From assembly GCA_017979445.1 (NCBI GenBank), contig CM030715.1, forward strand, positions 10,842,187 through 10,906,186: DNA of 64,000 bases, in the 5' to 3' direction. Origin of the DNA: Akebia trifoliata. Taxonomy: Eukaryota > Streptophyta > Magnoliopsida > Ranunculales > Lardizabalaceae. Below, one piece after another: positions 1 through 9,767 of the stretch. The notes beneath the pieces were generated by a model, which made no database searches, was not told the origin of the DNA, and was given only the letters and a program-made list of their open reading frames with translations. Numbering within the stretch: the first letter of the stretch is position 1; each line of letters starts with the position of its first letter. The translations under genes were made by a program, and so were the position numbers.

Positions 1-1214
1 TAAATACTTTCGGACATTCGATTTCTTAGAGTGAGTTTCAACCTTCTAACTAATCTAGAATAATTGGATTAACTTAGGGTTTAATTCTAAACTTAGCATC
101 TTGTTTGGGGTAATGAGAAGTATGGACATTCACTTTGATACCTCTAAGGGGTTTTATGTGTAATATTCCAACATACTTAAGTTTTTACACTTGATGGCTT
201 TCACTTTACTGAAACTCTAAACTTTTCAACTTTGAATGTTTGATTTCTTCTTTATTTCTCATTTTGAGGGATTTTTTTTTCTTGTATTTTTTACTTTTTC
301 TTTATCTTTTCTACTCCTTTTTCATTTATTTTTCTAAGAAAAGTATGCAGTCCTTGTCAAGGTACCTAGTCTAATTCAATGGTCATTGTTTAAGACTTAT
401 TCAACTGGTTTTATCTTTCTTCTAATCAGCTATCCAAATGAACAAGGAAGTCAAAGTTTATCAAGCCCCGTTTTTCCTTATACTCTAAGTATAAATAGGG
501 TAAAAAACTTACTTAATTCAACCTAGATTCTTGGTAACCTTATTAGAAGTAACTATAAATGAAAGGTAACTTTACTATAATTTTTGCTTAAGAAAAACAT
601 GAATGAAGACTCTAGATCAAAGCTTCCAACCAAAAACTGATTTAGTATTTTAACTTAGTGTACAAAGATACAAGCTAAGATCTTGAACAAATTACAACAA
701 AATTACCACCAAAATATTTTTAAAAAGTTTACAATTTTTTTAAATTTTTATGAAGTTTTTTAAATAGAAAATAAAAGCAAATAGGTGAAATAAGATAACA
801 CAGCCCAAACTTAAACATAATATTTTCCTCAATATTTTAGTACGCTCATGTAAATGCCAAACTGAAATTGAAAAATAGAAATGAAGTGGATTGGATAGCA
901 GTTGAAAATGATCCTATAGTCTTGTGATACAGACACAATGTCCCTTGAAATGACATAACACACCACTCACCACTGTTGTAGTATCAATTGTATTGTTCGT
1001 ATTACTTACGATCATATTGTATTATGCTAGGAGCACCATAAAGGATACTGTGTTCATAACTTACGTAAATGGTTTGTAGGTTATGTTGGATAAACACACA
1101 CCAATATTTTCAACCTATGCAAACTAGAAAAAGATGAAATAACTAAAAAATAAAAGGATTTTTGTAAATACCGCCAAATAGACTATTTTTGAAACAAAAC
1201 ATAGGTAGTATAAC
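1..1214 (+). other. Non-coding DNA upstream of the Athila-like LTR
   Basis: There is no open frame worth reporting here. The DNA is AT-rich with T-runs (about 260-345). Its last 290 bases match a segment that follows gag of the second Athila-like copy near 46.4 kb, so at least 921-1214 is probably retrotransposon internal 3' sequence reading into the LTR at 1215. I recognise nothing in 1-920. Confidence 0.5.
921..1214 (+). repeat. Dispersed repeat, copy 1 (partner at 46421-46715)
   Basis: This is a diverged direct copy of 46421-46715. Shared blocks include 'acaacacacca/acataacacacca', 'cgtattaatcgtgatcatg'-like sequence, 'caggagcaccat..agga', 'tattttcaacctat' and 'ctatttttg.aac'. Similarity stops at 1214, exactly where the LTR begins. 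In the other copy the segment follows the end of a recognisable gag reading. It is probably the non-coding 3' internal part of a pol-less Athila-like derivative. Confidence 0.6.
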
Positions 1215-2418
1215 TGATGAGTATCTCGAAACACTCAATTATACGCACATTTTTTAAATATTTATCTGGATTTTTATCCCTATTTTTCCGTATTAAGATA
1301 ATAATCACTATAAGCCTCGAAACACCATGTTGTATGTTAATTAAGCTTAATTCTACATAAATAAATTTATTTACTAAATAAATCTAATTACGTGTGTTTC
1401 TTGTGTAGAAAATCAATATTTTGGAATCAAAATCTGAAGATAAAAGTATTTGGGCCCACTTTGGAATGTCCTAATCCTTAACTAATGTTCTCATATTTTG
1501 TATTTTTGTGCAAAGAAAAGTGGAAGCTACTTTTAGACTCTTCTACACACATTTTACTCTATAAATAGAGTTTTAATCTCTAAAGGCTTTCCCCCTCTCT
1601 TCTTGGTTCTCTTATCATAGACTCCTTTAATCTAAGGTTCTTAGCCTATTCTTTTATTTTTTGTATTTTTATTTTCTAGTAATTTTCTTTTGACTACAAT
1701 TTTTTTAAGAAATAGAAGAAGAAAAAGAAGTTGTAAGTTTTTCCATGAAATGAAGAAAAATTATTTCATTTATTATCTTTCCTCTCTTGCAATGACATTA
1801 GGCTAAGCTCCCCTCCATTGGAGAGCAGAAAAGCCTAGAGCAAGTTTTTATTTTGTTTCTAATTTCATGCCTTTCTTTTATTTAAAATGCTTATGAGTTC
1901 TCTTTAAGATTTTTTGCACATTTTATTCTTAATATAGATACCTTATACTTAGATTAGATCAAGATAAAGTATGCTTAAACTAGATAATTGGTAGTAGGAA
2001 GTTTTCAAAGAATTCTACTTTGTTTATGTTCCCTCATTTGATTTCATTTGCAAAACTTTTCGATCTAAGGAGCTAACACCAAGTCTTTACGATTGAGTTA
2101 TAAAAAGGTTAGAGACTAGGAATTACTCATCAACATGTTCTAGGTAGATCCACCTCCAATGGTGATTTAATTTCATAAGTTTACTTGCTTTTAATTTCAT
2201 TTACTTTAGTTCATTTTTCTAGAAATTTTACATCTTATTATAAGTTCAAAAATACAAAGAAAAACAGTTTTAATTCCTTTTAGTTAATTTGAATTTTATC
2301 CTCTTAGCTTAACTCTACTCCTCCTTTCTCTTGGGTTCGATCCCCTACTTACCCCACAAGTAAGATAAAAATAAGATTAATATTAACTCCGGTGAGGAGA
2401 ACAACAATAGTCTCATCA
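1215..2418 (+). repeat. LTR of an Athila-like Ty3/gypsy element
   Basis: The 1204-bp segment begins TGATGAGTATC and ends CTCATCA, so it has TG...CA ends. Six bases further on is an 18-base match to the tRNA-Asp primer-binding site, which fixes the 3' edge and the + orientation. A TATAAATA box sits 345 bp into the LTR. No matching second LTR is present in the window. The 5' edge is supported by the end of the repeat shared with 46.4 kb. The element is truncated downstream by a Tekay-like insertion at 3821. Confidence 0.75.
1560..1567 (+). promoter_or_regulatory. TATA box of the Athila-like LTR
   Basis: The sequence is TATAAATA inside 'ctctataaatagag', in the first third of the LTR and on the strand the element would transcribe. 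This is the usual U3 promoter position. The assignment rests on motif and position only. Confidence 0.55.
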
Positions 2419-2424
2419 GAATTT

Positions 2425-2442
2425 TGGCACTGTTGCCGAGGA
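2425..2442 (+). other. Primer-binding site, tRNA-Asp type, degenerate
   Basis: The sequence TGGCACTGTTGCCGAGGA differs at three positions from TGGCGCCGTTGCCGGGGA, the complement of the 3' end of plant tRNA-Asp used by Athila-type elements. It lies six bases after the LTR end, which sets the element's strand and family. Confidence 0.75.
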
Positions 2443-3625
2443 AAGGTAAAGGTAGTAGTGGTAAGTTTTGATTCAAAATTTATTTATTTTATTTTTTTTC
2501 TTTTATTTTTTTCTTTTGGTTTCTTTCTGTAAGTTCAAGTGTTCTTGAAATTTTAAGAGAGAAGAAAGAAGAAAAAACATTAAAAAAAATTCATTCCCAT
2601 TTTTTTTTCACCTTAGATAGCAGAACTTAAATTGAGTGTAACTTTCTACTCTGATATCCGATTAACTATTATAGTATATCGATTTGGTGTAGAATGAAAT
2701 TTTCTATAAAATATGACATAGTCAGCAAGATTTTGGTAAGTTATATTATATTTTTAAGTCCGTTTATTATCATTTCTACTAACATTTTTGTTTTGTTCCT
2801 TGTAGGTGAACATTTTTTTTCTTCTTTTCTTTCAATTTCTTTTAATCTTTAGTTAGATTTATTTTTCTATATTTAGAAAATCTTGTATAAGATTCCTTGT
2901 AATATTTTAAATTATCCAAGAAGGCTTGGATTGTAATAGACTAAGGAAGGACGACGGGTAGACAATACAGTCACGGCTCCTTAGGTTCATACACCAAAAT
3001 TGAAATTAGTGGCCTAAGTCGACTCAAATTGTCTTCACCCCGTCTCGCACGGGATGTAATCCCAAAACATCCATGCCTATCTATGTTAGTGGGTTACTCC
3101 TTGCCTTTGTGTATTAGTTTTCTAATTTGTACACACTTGGAATAGTTAATTAAGTAGTAAAGAGCACCCCTCTCTTAGGGATGACACGATAAGATAAGGA
3201 TTGGAAGTCATTACCAATTTCTTACTCTAATTAGGATAATCAATTCACTAATCATCCAATCAAATTAAATAAAATCAATTAGACTTGACTATAGGACCCA
3301 CGAGCTCAATAGGAGAAATTTCGCTTTAAGTTGTGCCAATTGCGCTTCATGGTCATCTTTTGTATCTAGTAAGATCTTGCCCTTAAAGGGGATAGACTCA
3401 ATCTATTCAAGAAAGGAAGGTGATTTAAGAGTGCCCTTGCTTATGCATTGTGCGCCACCTCCGACCTGGAGATCCGAATGATTCAAAATTGACTTCGTTG
3501 AACCGAGTTGGAAGGCTAGTTGCGTTATTTCTACCCAGTTAGGAGCTGTTTAGCTTTAGGCAACATATTTAGGTCTAGTCTTTTCTTTTCGTGATTGTTT
3601 GATCGACTGTGTGATTTGCATTGTT
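2443..3625 (+). other. 5' leader of the Athila-like element
   Basis: This is a non-coding leader between primer-binding site and gag. It starts with T-rich DNA (2480-2900) and continues into a GC-richer part. Bases 3326-3625 match the leader of the second Athila-like copy at 44213-44500, sharing 'ctagtaagatctt', 'aagaaaggaaggtgattta' and 'gttaggagct'. A related stretch also occurs on the minus strand near 56540-56700. No open frame of note. Confidence 0.65.
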
Positions 3626-3772
3626 ATGGAGTTTAGCAGAGAATCTTGGATCCCACGTGTCCTATGTGATAATTATGGTCATCCTCCCGAGTATTGTCTG
3701 AGTCTACTCATGTTTTGTGCTACACAAGCCAATATGCATTATTCTCAATTCTTATTGGATGCCGACACCTAG
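3626..3772 (+). pseudogene. Athila-like gag stub with a damaged zinc knuckle
   Basis: A 48-codon frame opens at ATG 3626 and ends at TAG 3770-3772. It reads ...RVLCDNYGHPPEYC..., which lines up with CILCNDNNHFVEYC of the second Athila-like copy near 45456. That spacing is the nucleocapsid CX2CX4HX4C knuckle, with the first Cys changed to Arg here. The leader therefore joins almost directly to the knuckle, so roughly 0.9 kb of N-terminal gag present in the other copy is missing. The product would not work as a nucleocapsid. The frame is cut off by the Tekay-like LTR at 3821. Confidence 0.6.
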
Positions 3773-3820
3773 TTCGTTCGACCAACTATACCATATAGAT
3801 AATTGGTTTCCCTAGGATAC

Positions 3821-4088
3821 TGTGGCGTCCTGCCAAAAGCTAACACAAATCCCTATGTCAGATCTCAAGGCACTAGGTGGCACCTCAAAATTTTGACATG
3901 GTCTCTTCATTTATGTTAGCATTCTAAGGCGTTTAACCTACACTTGATAAACAACATATAATCCTGCATATATATACAAAATATAATTGTAGCAGAAGCC
4001 TATATACATTTAATAACGTACGAAAGATCAGAATGTGGAAGAAGAAATTATAATACAGGATTATGCAAAAATTTCTCACTCTAACATA
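3821..4088 (-). repeat. Tekay-like type A LTR, 3' terminal fragment
   Basis: The fragment begins TGTGGCGTCCTGCC, the reverse complement of the ...CGCCACA 3' end of the Tekay-like LTRs at 27584 and 50119. It follows the solo LTR at 50119 closely for 268 bases, then stops at 'ctctaacata' where a second LTR starts. The continuation of this LTR is probably 8576-9440, making it the outer copy interrupted by the type B element. Confidence 0.75.
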
Positions 4089-6212
4089 TGTGGCGCCCCG
4101 CCAAACGCTAACACAAATCCCAAGGCCAAATCCCAAGGCACTAGGTGGCATTTCGAAATTTCGGCATGGTCTCCTCTGTTTATGTTAGCGTTTTACGGAA
4201 CTCAAACCTGATAAACCAATTTATAACAAAACCTGTATATAAAAATGTAGATACAGGAAAATAACAGCGGAAGACTAATTACATCTAACATGTAAGTAGA
4301 TCAAAGTGCGGAAGATTTATCAATATACAGGTTTACCAAAACATTCTCACTCTAACATAGGCCTAAACTCTCAATCCAAAAACTACACACATCCTGGATG
4401 AAATTGACAACGCTAAGGGATGTGGCCCTAGTGCTCACCAGGCAATAAAATCTGATCGTCAATCTGATCGACCAGATACTCCTCAATTACTGCCTCTACG
4501 CCTACCTCGACAGCTGCAAGTGCTGAAACTAAAAAAAAATAGGAAGGAAAGGGTGAGTAACAATGGTTACCCAGTAAGTCCACAGCCAATTCCTACTAAT
4601 AACCCTCCCTAAACATGATCGAATAAAACATACTGAACATTTTAATACATGCAAGATTTTACTGAATAAAATACGATCAACTGGTACATATAGCCAGGGA
4701 TGAGCAACTAAACAGTTCTAAAAATTTCACATAACATCAATCATCCATACTCATCATACATTTTCCATTTTATGCAAATACCGTTGGCAACATTAAAATA
4801 ATAGACATGCTTCTCAGTTTGTAATTCGAAATATAACGACATATACATAATACAAATGGTGGAGTATTGGAATTAAAGAGTTGGGATTCACGACTGGATC
4901 GCTCCCAGTCAGGACATGATATTCCTCAATAACATCGTAGTTCCTGATTTTGTGGCTGGTCGTGTCTACCACGCTTGCGGAACCATTTATCCGGCTCAGG
5001 CTGGCCGTTTGACGTGACCGTAAGCAATGGGTCTCTTTTCGATGTGTCAAAACATTCGACTACTACTAGATTGTTAGTGATCACTGACTAATCATCTTCG
5101 TCTATGCCTATCAGGCGTGCATGTGATTCCCAAATGACACTCCACTCGTATACGACCACCTTTACAATACAACGTTCACTGGTAAAGATAAGAAAGGAAT
5201 GGACCCGGATTCCAGTTGTGACTCCACTCTCATACGCGTCCCATACCGTATGAGTTTGGTGTCCCTACCGTACATCCCAGGATAGTGTACCCCTCCGGAT
5301 GATGTGACACACTATCCCTTCAGGCATTCACAAACCCTTTAACAGCTCACAAAATAGCTACGTACATATATGATTTTTCATTTAAAACAAAAGAGAAATT
5401 AACAGAACAGGGTTGAGAACGGATATCCAGTTCCTACCATGCAACCGTGGCCAATCGGCCTAAAATAAATAACAGTACTCAGCGCAAGCGCTAACATAAT
5501 CGGAAATAAACATGCAACCCTTTCATTAATAACCTGGATATCCTTTCACCAACCTACACACAACATACAATGTAAAATGCAGACATCACCCCTCGGGTGT
5601 GATTCTGACATTTTACCGTTCATTCCCTTTTTCCATTTTCTCAACATTCTCATTTTTCATCCTTTCAAATCAGCCATTCATTTTCAAACTTTCAAAGTCA
5701 TTCTTTTGGTCTTTCCATTGAAAACCATCAAAGTTTATTTAAAAACAAGGTACCGGCGATGCACGGGACCAAAGCTGTTAAAACTAAGGGAAAGCTGGTA
5801 AAAATTTGGCTAAGTGTCAGAAACTCAATTTTTCAAAGTTCTCGAAATTAAAAACGGGTTTTTCGTAATGAAAGTCTTGATCATGAGATTCGACACCATA
5901 TAGTTTTTGAAATCTAATTCAAAGTTACGTGAAAGTTATTACACTTTGAAAACTTGCCGAAAACGTCAAAAATACGTTTTGTTCTTAAAACCAAAATTTG
6001 GATTTTGAGCCTTTGAGATTTGGATCTTAAAACCATTCCCATTGTTCCGAAATGGGGGGTAAAACCTTAATTTCATTAAAGAACTTAAAGTATTACTTAA
6101 ATGTTTTTAATGAAATAAAGGGTGAGAAATAGTGTATAAGGTGTGAGGAGGTCAAGCCAAGAGTCAGAGTCTGTTTTTGACTCAGAACAGTGCTGTCGGC
6201 AGCAGAACCTTG

Positions 6213-6323
6213 TTCTGTCGGTGGAACCGATGGTTCCTGCCGACAGAAGAAAATTTTCGGTGGCAGAAGCTTCATTCTGTCGGTGGAACCGACAGAATGC
6301 CTTCGGTAGGTGCCGGTGGCACC
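6213..6323. repeat. Cluster of three hairpins with a shared GTCGGTGGAACCGA core
   Basis: Bases 6274-6298 form a perfect 11-bp stem with a 3-base loop (ATTCTGTCGGT / ACCGACAGAAT). Bases 6213-6248 form a near-perfect 15-16 bp stem (TTCTGTCGGTGGAACC against GGTTCCTGCCGACAGAA). Bases 6309-6323 form a 6-bp stem (GGTGCC / GGCACC). The cluster is in the type B LTR only; I do not see it in the type A copies. The function is unknown. Confidence 0.7.
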
Positions 6324-6598
6324 GACCCTTCCCGCCGACAGCCTGAACCTCACTCGCGATTTTTTTGGGTTTTTCGATCCCTTCTTTGGATCTTTGTTCC
6401 ATTCTTCAAATCCCTCAATCCACCCACGAATTCAACATTTAAAACATAGATTAAACACATCAAATCCTTATTTCTAGCATGAATTTCAATTCAAATAAAG
6501 ATTTCTATGATTTAAAACAAGCAACACATTTTTAACAAAATCCCTAAATGCAAGTTTCAGAAATCTAAAGCTACCAATAAGAATTGGAAGTCCCTTAC

Positions 6599-7030
6599 TT
6601 GGTTGTGGACGCCAATGGTGATGAATCAATACCAAGGATCAATGTTAGGTGGCTCGAAGTTCTGAAAGTGGTTGAATTCGGGTGCCAACGCAGTGGTTGG
6701 TTGTGAAACCCTCTTTGAAGGTGTTCTCCCCGCTTCCTAATGACCAACAACGACTTTCCTATGATTTGGATGAAGTTCCGAGTGATTATACAAAAACCCA
6801 CTTGCTGATTCTTGTGGGAGACCAGGAGAAAGAAGAGGAAATGGAGGTTGGATGGGGTGATGACGTAGAGCTCGACAACGCCGACGACTTTGCCTTCTTC
6901 GTCGAGGTTCAACTCGGACTTGATTGGGATAGATCTTGATAGGAACGGGTTCAAACCCTAGGTCTAAAAGATGGCTGAGTTGAGTTCTTTGGAAAAGAGT
7001 GAAGAAGTGAAATGAAATAAAAGAAAGTGA
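6599..7030 (-). other. Leader block of the type B LTR
   Basis: On the minus strand this block lies between the TATA box (7036-7043) and a GTAAGG at 6593-6598 that is shared with the type A LTRs and fits a splice donor. It contains a 119-codon minus-strand frame that runs to the donor. The sequence does not resemble the type A leader at 25020-25628 although both flanks do. It may be a 5' exon acquired from elsewhere; no similarity to a known protein is apparent. Confidence 0.45.
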
Positions 7031-7035
7031 GTTCT

Positions 7036-7043
7036 CTTTTATA
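7036..7043 (-). promoter_or_regulatory. TATA box of the type B LTR
   Basis: The minus strand reads TATAAAAG within 'ctcttataaaagagaac', about 420 bases into the LTR. This is the same relative place as TATATAAATA in the type A LTRs. Confidence 0.5.
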
Positions 7044-7460
7044 AGAGGGCTGAGGGTATACTTGTAATTTCCCATCATTTCTAGTTTCGATCGTAACTTA
7101 ACTATTCGGACTCGGAAAACGACAAACGAATATACCGTTTCGAATAATTTTTCGTTGCGGACCTAACGGTGTCATCAAATCTTTCTGATTCTCGCTCTAA
7201 CGAAACTCCACTATTTTGGATCCCACTTAACACGAAATTCGAGGATTTGTTAACTTTTTCCTCCGAACTCGAATTCGAACTTGCTTACAAGCTAATGTAT
7301 ATATTCCGATCCTTTTGAATCTAATGGCGAAGTCGGTTTTCCTCAAAATTAATCATAACAAGATCCGAGTATTTTACTCTAAGTCTCTCCTTCGATATTT
7401 TCTTCCAAATCTCACTATTTAATTTCCTCGAGATATGAGTTGAAAATCCGGGGTGTTACA

Positions 7461-7474
7461 TTCTCCCCCCCTTA
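7461..7474 (-). other. Polypurine tract of the type B Tekay-like element
   Basis: The plus strand 'ttctccccccctta' is a purine run on the minus strand directly upstream of TGTAACACCCC. It primes second-strand synthesis in LTR elements and here marks 4089-7460 as a 3' LTR. The equivalent for the complete Tekay-like element is 24399-24409. Confidence 0.8.
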
Positions 7475-8575
7475 ATAAAAATTTCGTCCTCGAAATTTGA
7501 ATCATATCTTATCGAACTTTTTCGCCACCCTACTAACACAATATGTATAACCAACAACACCTGTATGCGATTATCATTCGTTCAAGTTTTCAAGCCCATT
7601 CCTTTTATAACTCCTAACCGCATGTCACATAGTTTTCATCAACCCAATACATGCATCCATTAATCACTCCAAATCATTCTCATGCCCCAACTAATTTATC
7701 ATTTGTATAATCATCGAATACAATGAACTCACATCATATCCATTCCCCACCAACTTCTATCGATAATTCCTTCATATCTCCTCTATCTTTTATCATTGTT
7801 TTCCTTACCAACTACATCACCTATTATGCGTACTTGTACCTACAATGAAAATCACTCTTTAATATGTTGTTTTACTACAAACACCACTATATTAACACTA
7901 CTTCGCAAATCACATCAAATCTTTATTCCCAATACACCACAATATTTCTACATTCGAATCCATATTCCAAGTTTTGCTTATTGTGATATTTCCTCAAGGC
8001 CTTTGTCATAATCTTCGTGATTTAAAAACCTTAATCATGAGGGTAATTCTTACATCAAATAAATTATTTCACAATTAAATCATGCGTGAAGGGTCTGACA
8101 AATACTTCTTCAGCATAGCACGTAGAACACGCGGTGAACCTACTTAAAATCCATTCAACTATTTCAAACGGTACCATAAGCCGCAAGTCACATGCCTTCT
8201 TTCCCTACTCCCAAAATCACAGTATTGGCCGGCTACTGTTTAAATATCATTGTAACATCAATTAATTCTTATTCATGTAACTATATATTTTTCCTAAATC
8301 ATACCTATTTCCACTTATCCCCTAATACTGATAGTACCATGATTAGCCTTTACAAATCTCACAACTATCTCTCGTGAATTTCAATTCATAAACAGTATCG
8401 TTGTCTTACCTTCTTCATCTATATTCTCACAATTCCATTAAGTCACCATTAATGCAATCTTATCACAACATTATTCTTCCTCGTATCTTATATTGATCTA
8501 CCTTATTTTCAAAACTACATTTTTCTACCTGACTCTTCCCTACCGTCATTCCAAATCGTTTTAGTAATACTATTC
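7475..8575 (-). pseudogene. Internal 3' remnant of the type B element (end of pol)
   Basis: This is the reverse-strand counterpart of about 23.6-24.4 kb in the complete Tekay-like element. The one coding trace is 8081-8139, whose minus strand reads VHRVFYV, then with a frame slip LKKYLSDP. It matches VHRMFHVSMLKKYLSG at 23663-23704, the conserved tail of Tekay/Del-type integrase. The rest is 3' untranslated DNA. The 5' LTR, gag and nearly all of pol are missing, and the segment ends abruptly against an LTR piece at 8576. Confidence 0.65.
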
Positions 8576-9440
8576 ACTTATATGACGCACTATCCCTTCA
8601 GGCATTCACACTCTTTAACAACTCACAAAATAACTACATATATATATTATTTTTATTTGAAAACAAAAGAGAAATTAACAATACAAGGTTGAGAATAGAT
8701 ATCCAGTTTCCCACCATACAACTGTGGCCAACCGACCTAAAATAAATAATGGAACAGAAATGTAAACAGCACCTCGTGCTAACAGAAAGTAAATAAACAT
8801 TCAACCAGTAATATTATCCCTGGATACCCATTCACCAACCTACATACAACACAATAATGTAAAATGCAGACATCACCCCTCAGGTGTGATTCTGACATTA
8901 CCGTTTTCATACCTTTTTTCCTTTTTTTTGAATTTTACAGTTTTCAATCTTTTCAAGAAAATATCCATTTTCTGATATTCATCAACTCAATATAAATTCA
9001 TTGAATATTAAATCATATTTTCCAACTATAAAATTTATTTATTTTATCAATAATATTGAAAAAAATATAAATTTTATGTCAAAATGGGGTCCGAGTAGTG
9101 TATAAGACCCAACTGATGGAAATAACCCGTTAAAATATCTTACCCACGTATAATTTGTTAAAAAATACAATTAAACATATCAAACATGTAATTTCTGGCG
9201 TGCATTTTGAAATAACAAAAGAATTCTATATTTTGGAAATACATCAAAATTTTTCAATAAAATCTTAAATGCAATTTTCACAATCTACAATTACTAATAG
9301 AAATTGAGAGTTTTTTATAATCTCTAGGCAACGGAATTGAAGCACGTGCGCGAAAATTAAGACGATCGACACGGAAATCAAAGTAACTCATACTTCGAGA
9401 CGGTTGATTTTTGAAACTAGTCCGGAGGTTTCGAAGATCT
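8576..9440 (-). repeat. Tekay-like type A LTR, middle fragment
   Basis: It matches 51328-52190 of the solo LTR, including 'gacgcactatcccttcagg' and 'gcagacatcacccctc'. Its end falls inside the type A leader ('gaagatctcgatgt'). Because it is type A while 4089-7460 is type B, it cannot be the 5' LTR partner of the latter. It is better read as the continuation of 3821-4088, with about 0.9 kb lost between them. Confidence 0.7.
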
Positions 9441-9767
9441 CGATGTCGTCATGGACTGAATATTTTATAATCAATAAGATTGGGATTAGTAGAAAATATA
9501 TTAAGGGCTGTATCGACTAGCACAACCTAGATCTTACTCTTGGAAGGTTATACAACCCTTAAGCATGGTCAAATTTTTTAAGATTCCTGATTAATTGACA
9601 AATCATCTTCATGCAACTTCTTGCTCAATGTGTCATCAGTTAAAGACTTTGAATCTAGAGGGTTAATCTACTAAATGTTATCAAGAGAGACCTTTAATTC
9701 TAATCGCTAAAATCTATCATCGGGTCAGTAACAATTAATCCACCATTAATGGGGTTTAAGGATACTA
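9441..9767 (+). other. Leader remnant of Tat/Ogre-like element C
   Basis: Non-coding DNA between the truncated Tekay-like LTR and the first gag codons of element C. The 5' LTR and primer-binding site of C are absent, presumably lost when this junction formed. No repeats or motifs stand out. Confidence 0.4.

Larger units (their letters stand above)
4089..7460 (-). repeat. Tekay-like type B LTR (3' LTR of a minus-strand element)
   Basis: The 3372-bp LTR reads TGTAACACCCC... on the minus strand from 7460 and ends ...CGCCACA at 4089. A pyrimidine run (the polypurine tract of the minus strand) follows immediately at 7461, so this is the 3' LTR of a reverse-strand element. U3 up to the TATA box and the block from GTAAGG onward are homologous to the type A LTRs. 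The leader between them (about 6599-7030) is a different sequence, and a hairpin cluster lies at 6213-6323. Minus-strand open frames of 119 aa (6595-6954) and 113 aa (6737-7078) overlap this leader and look like nothing I recognise. Confidence 0.8.

Noticed and set aside
6093..6449. Four overlapping frames on both strands around 6.1-6.45 kb
   Set aside because: They are open because of the GC-rich hairpin cluster and read through inverted repeats; none resembles a protein.
6595..7078. 119-, 113- and 85-aa frames around 6.6-7.1 kb as a host gene
   Set aside because: Bounded by LTR sequence on both sides, overlapping on both strands, and with no recognisable domain; kept only as an LTR leader block.
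4089..9440. Reading 4089-7460 and 8576-9440 as the two LTRs of one element
   Set aside because: The first has the type B leader and the second the type A leader; LTRs of one insertion start identical.
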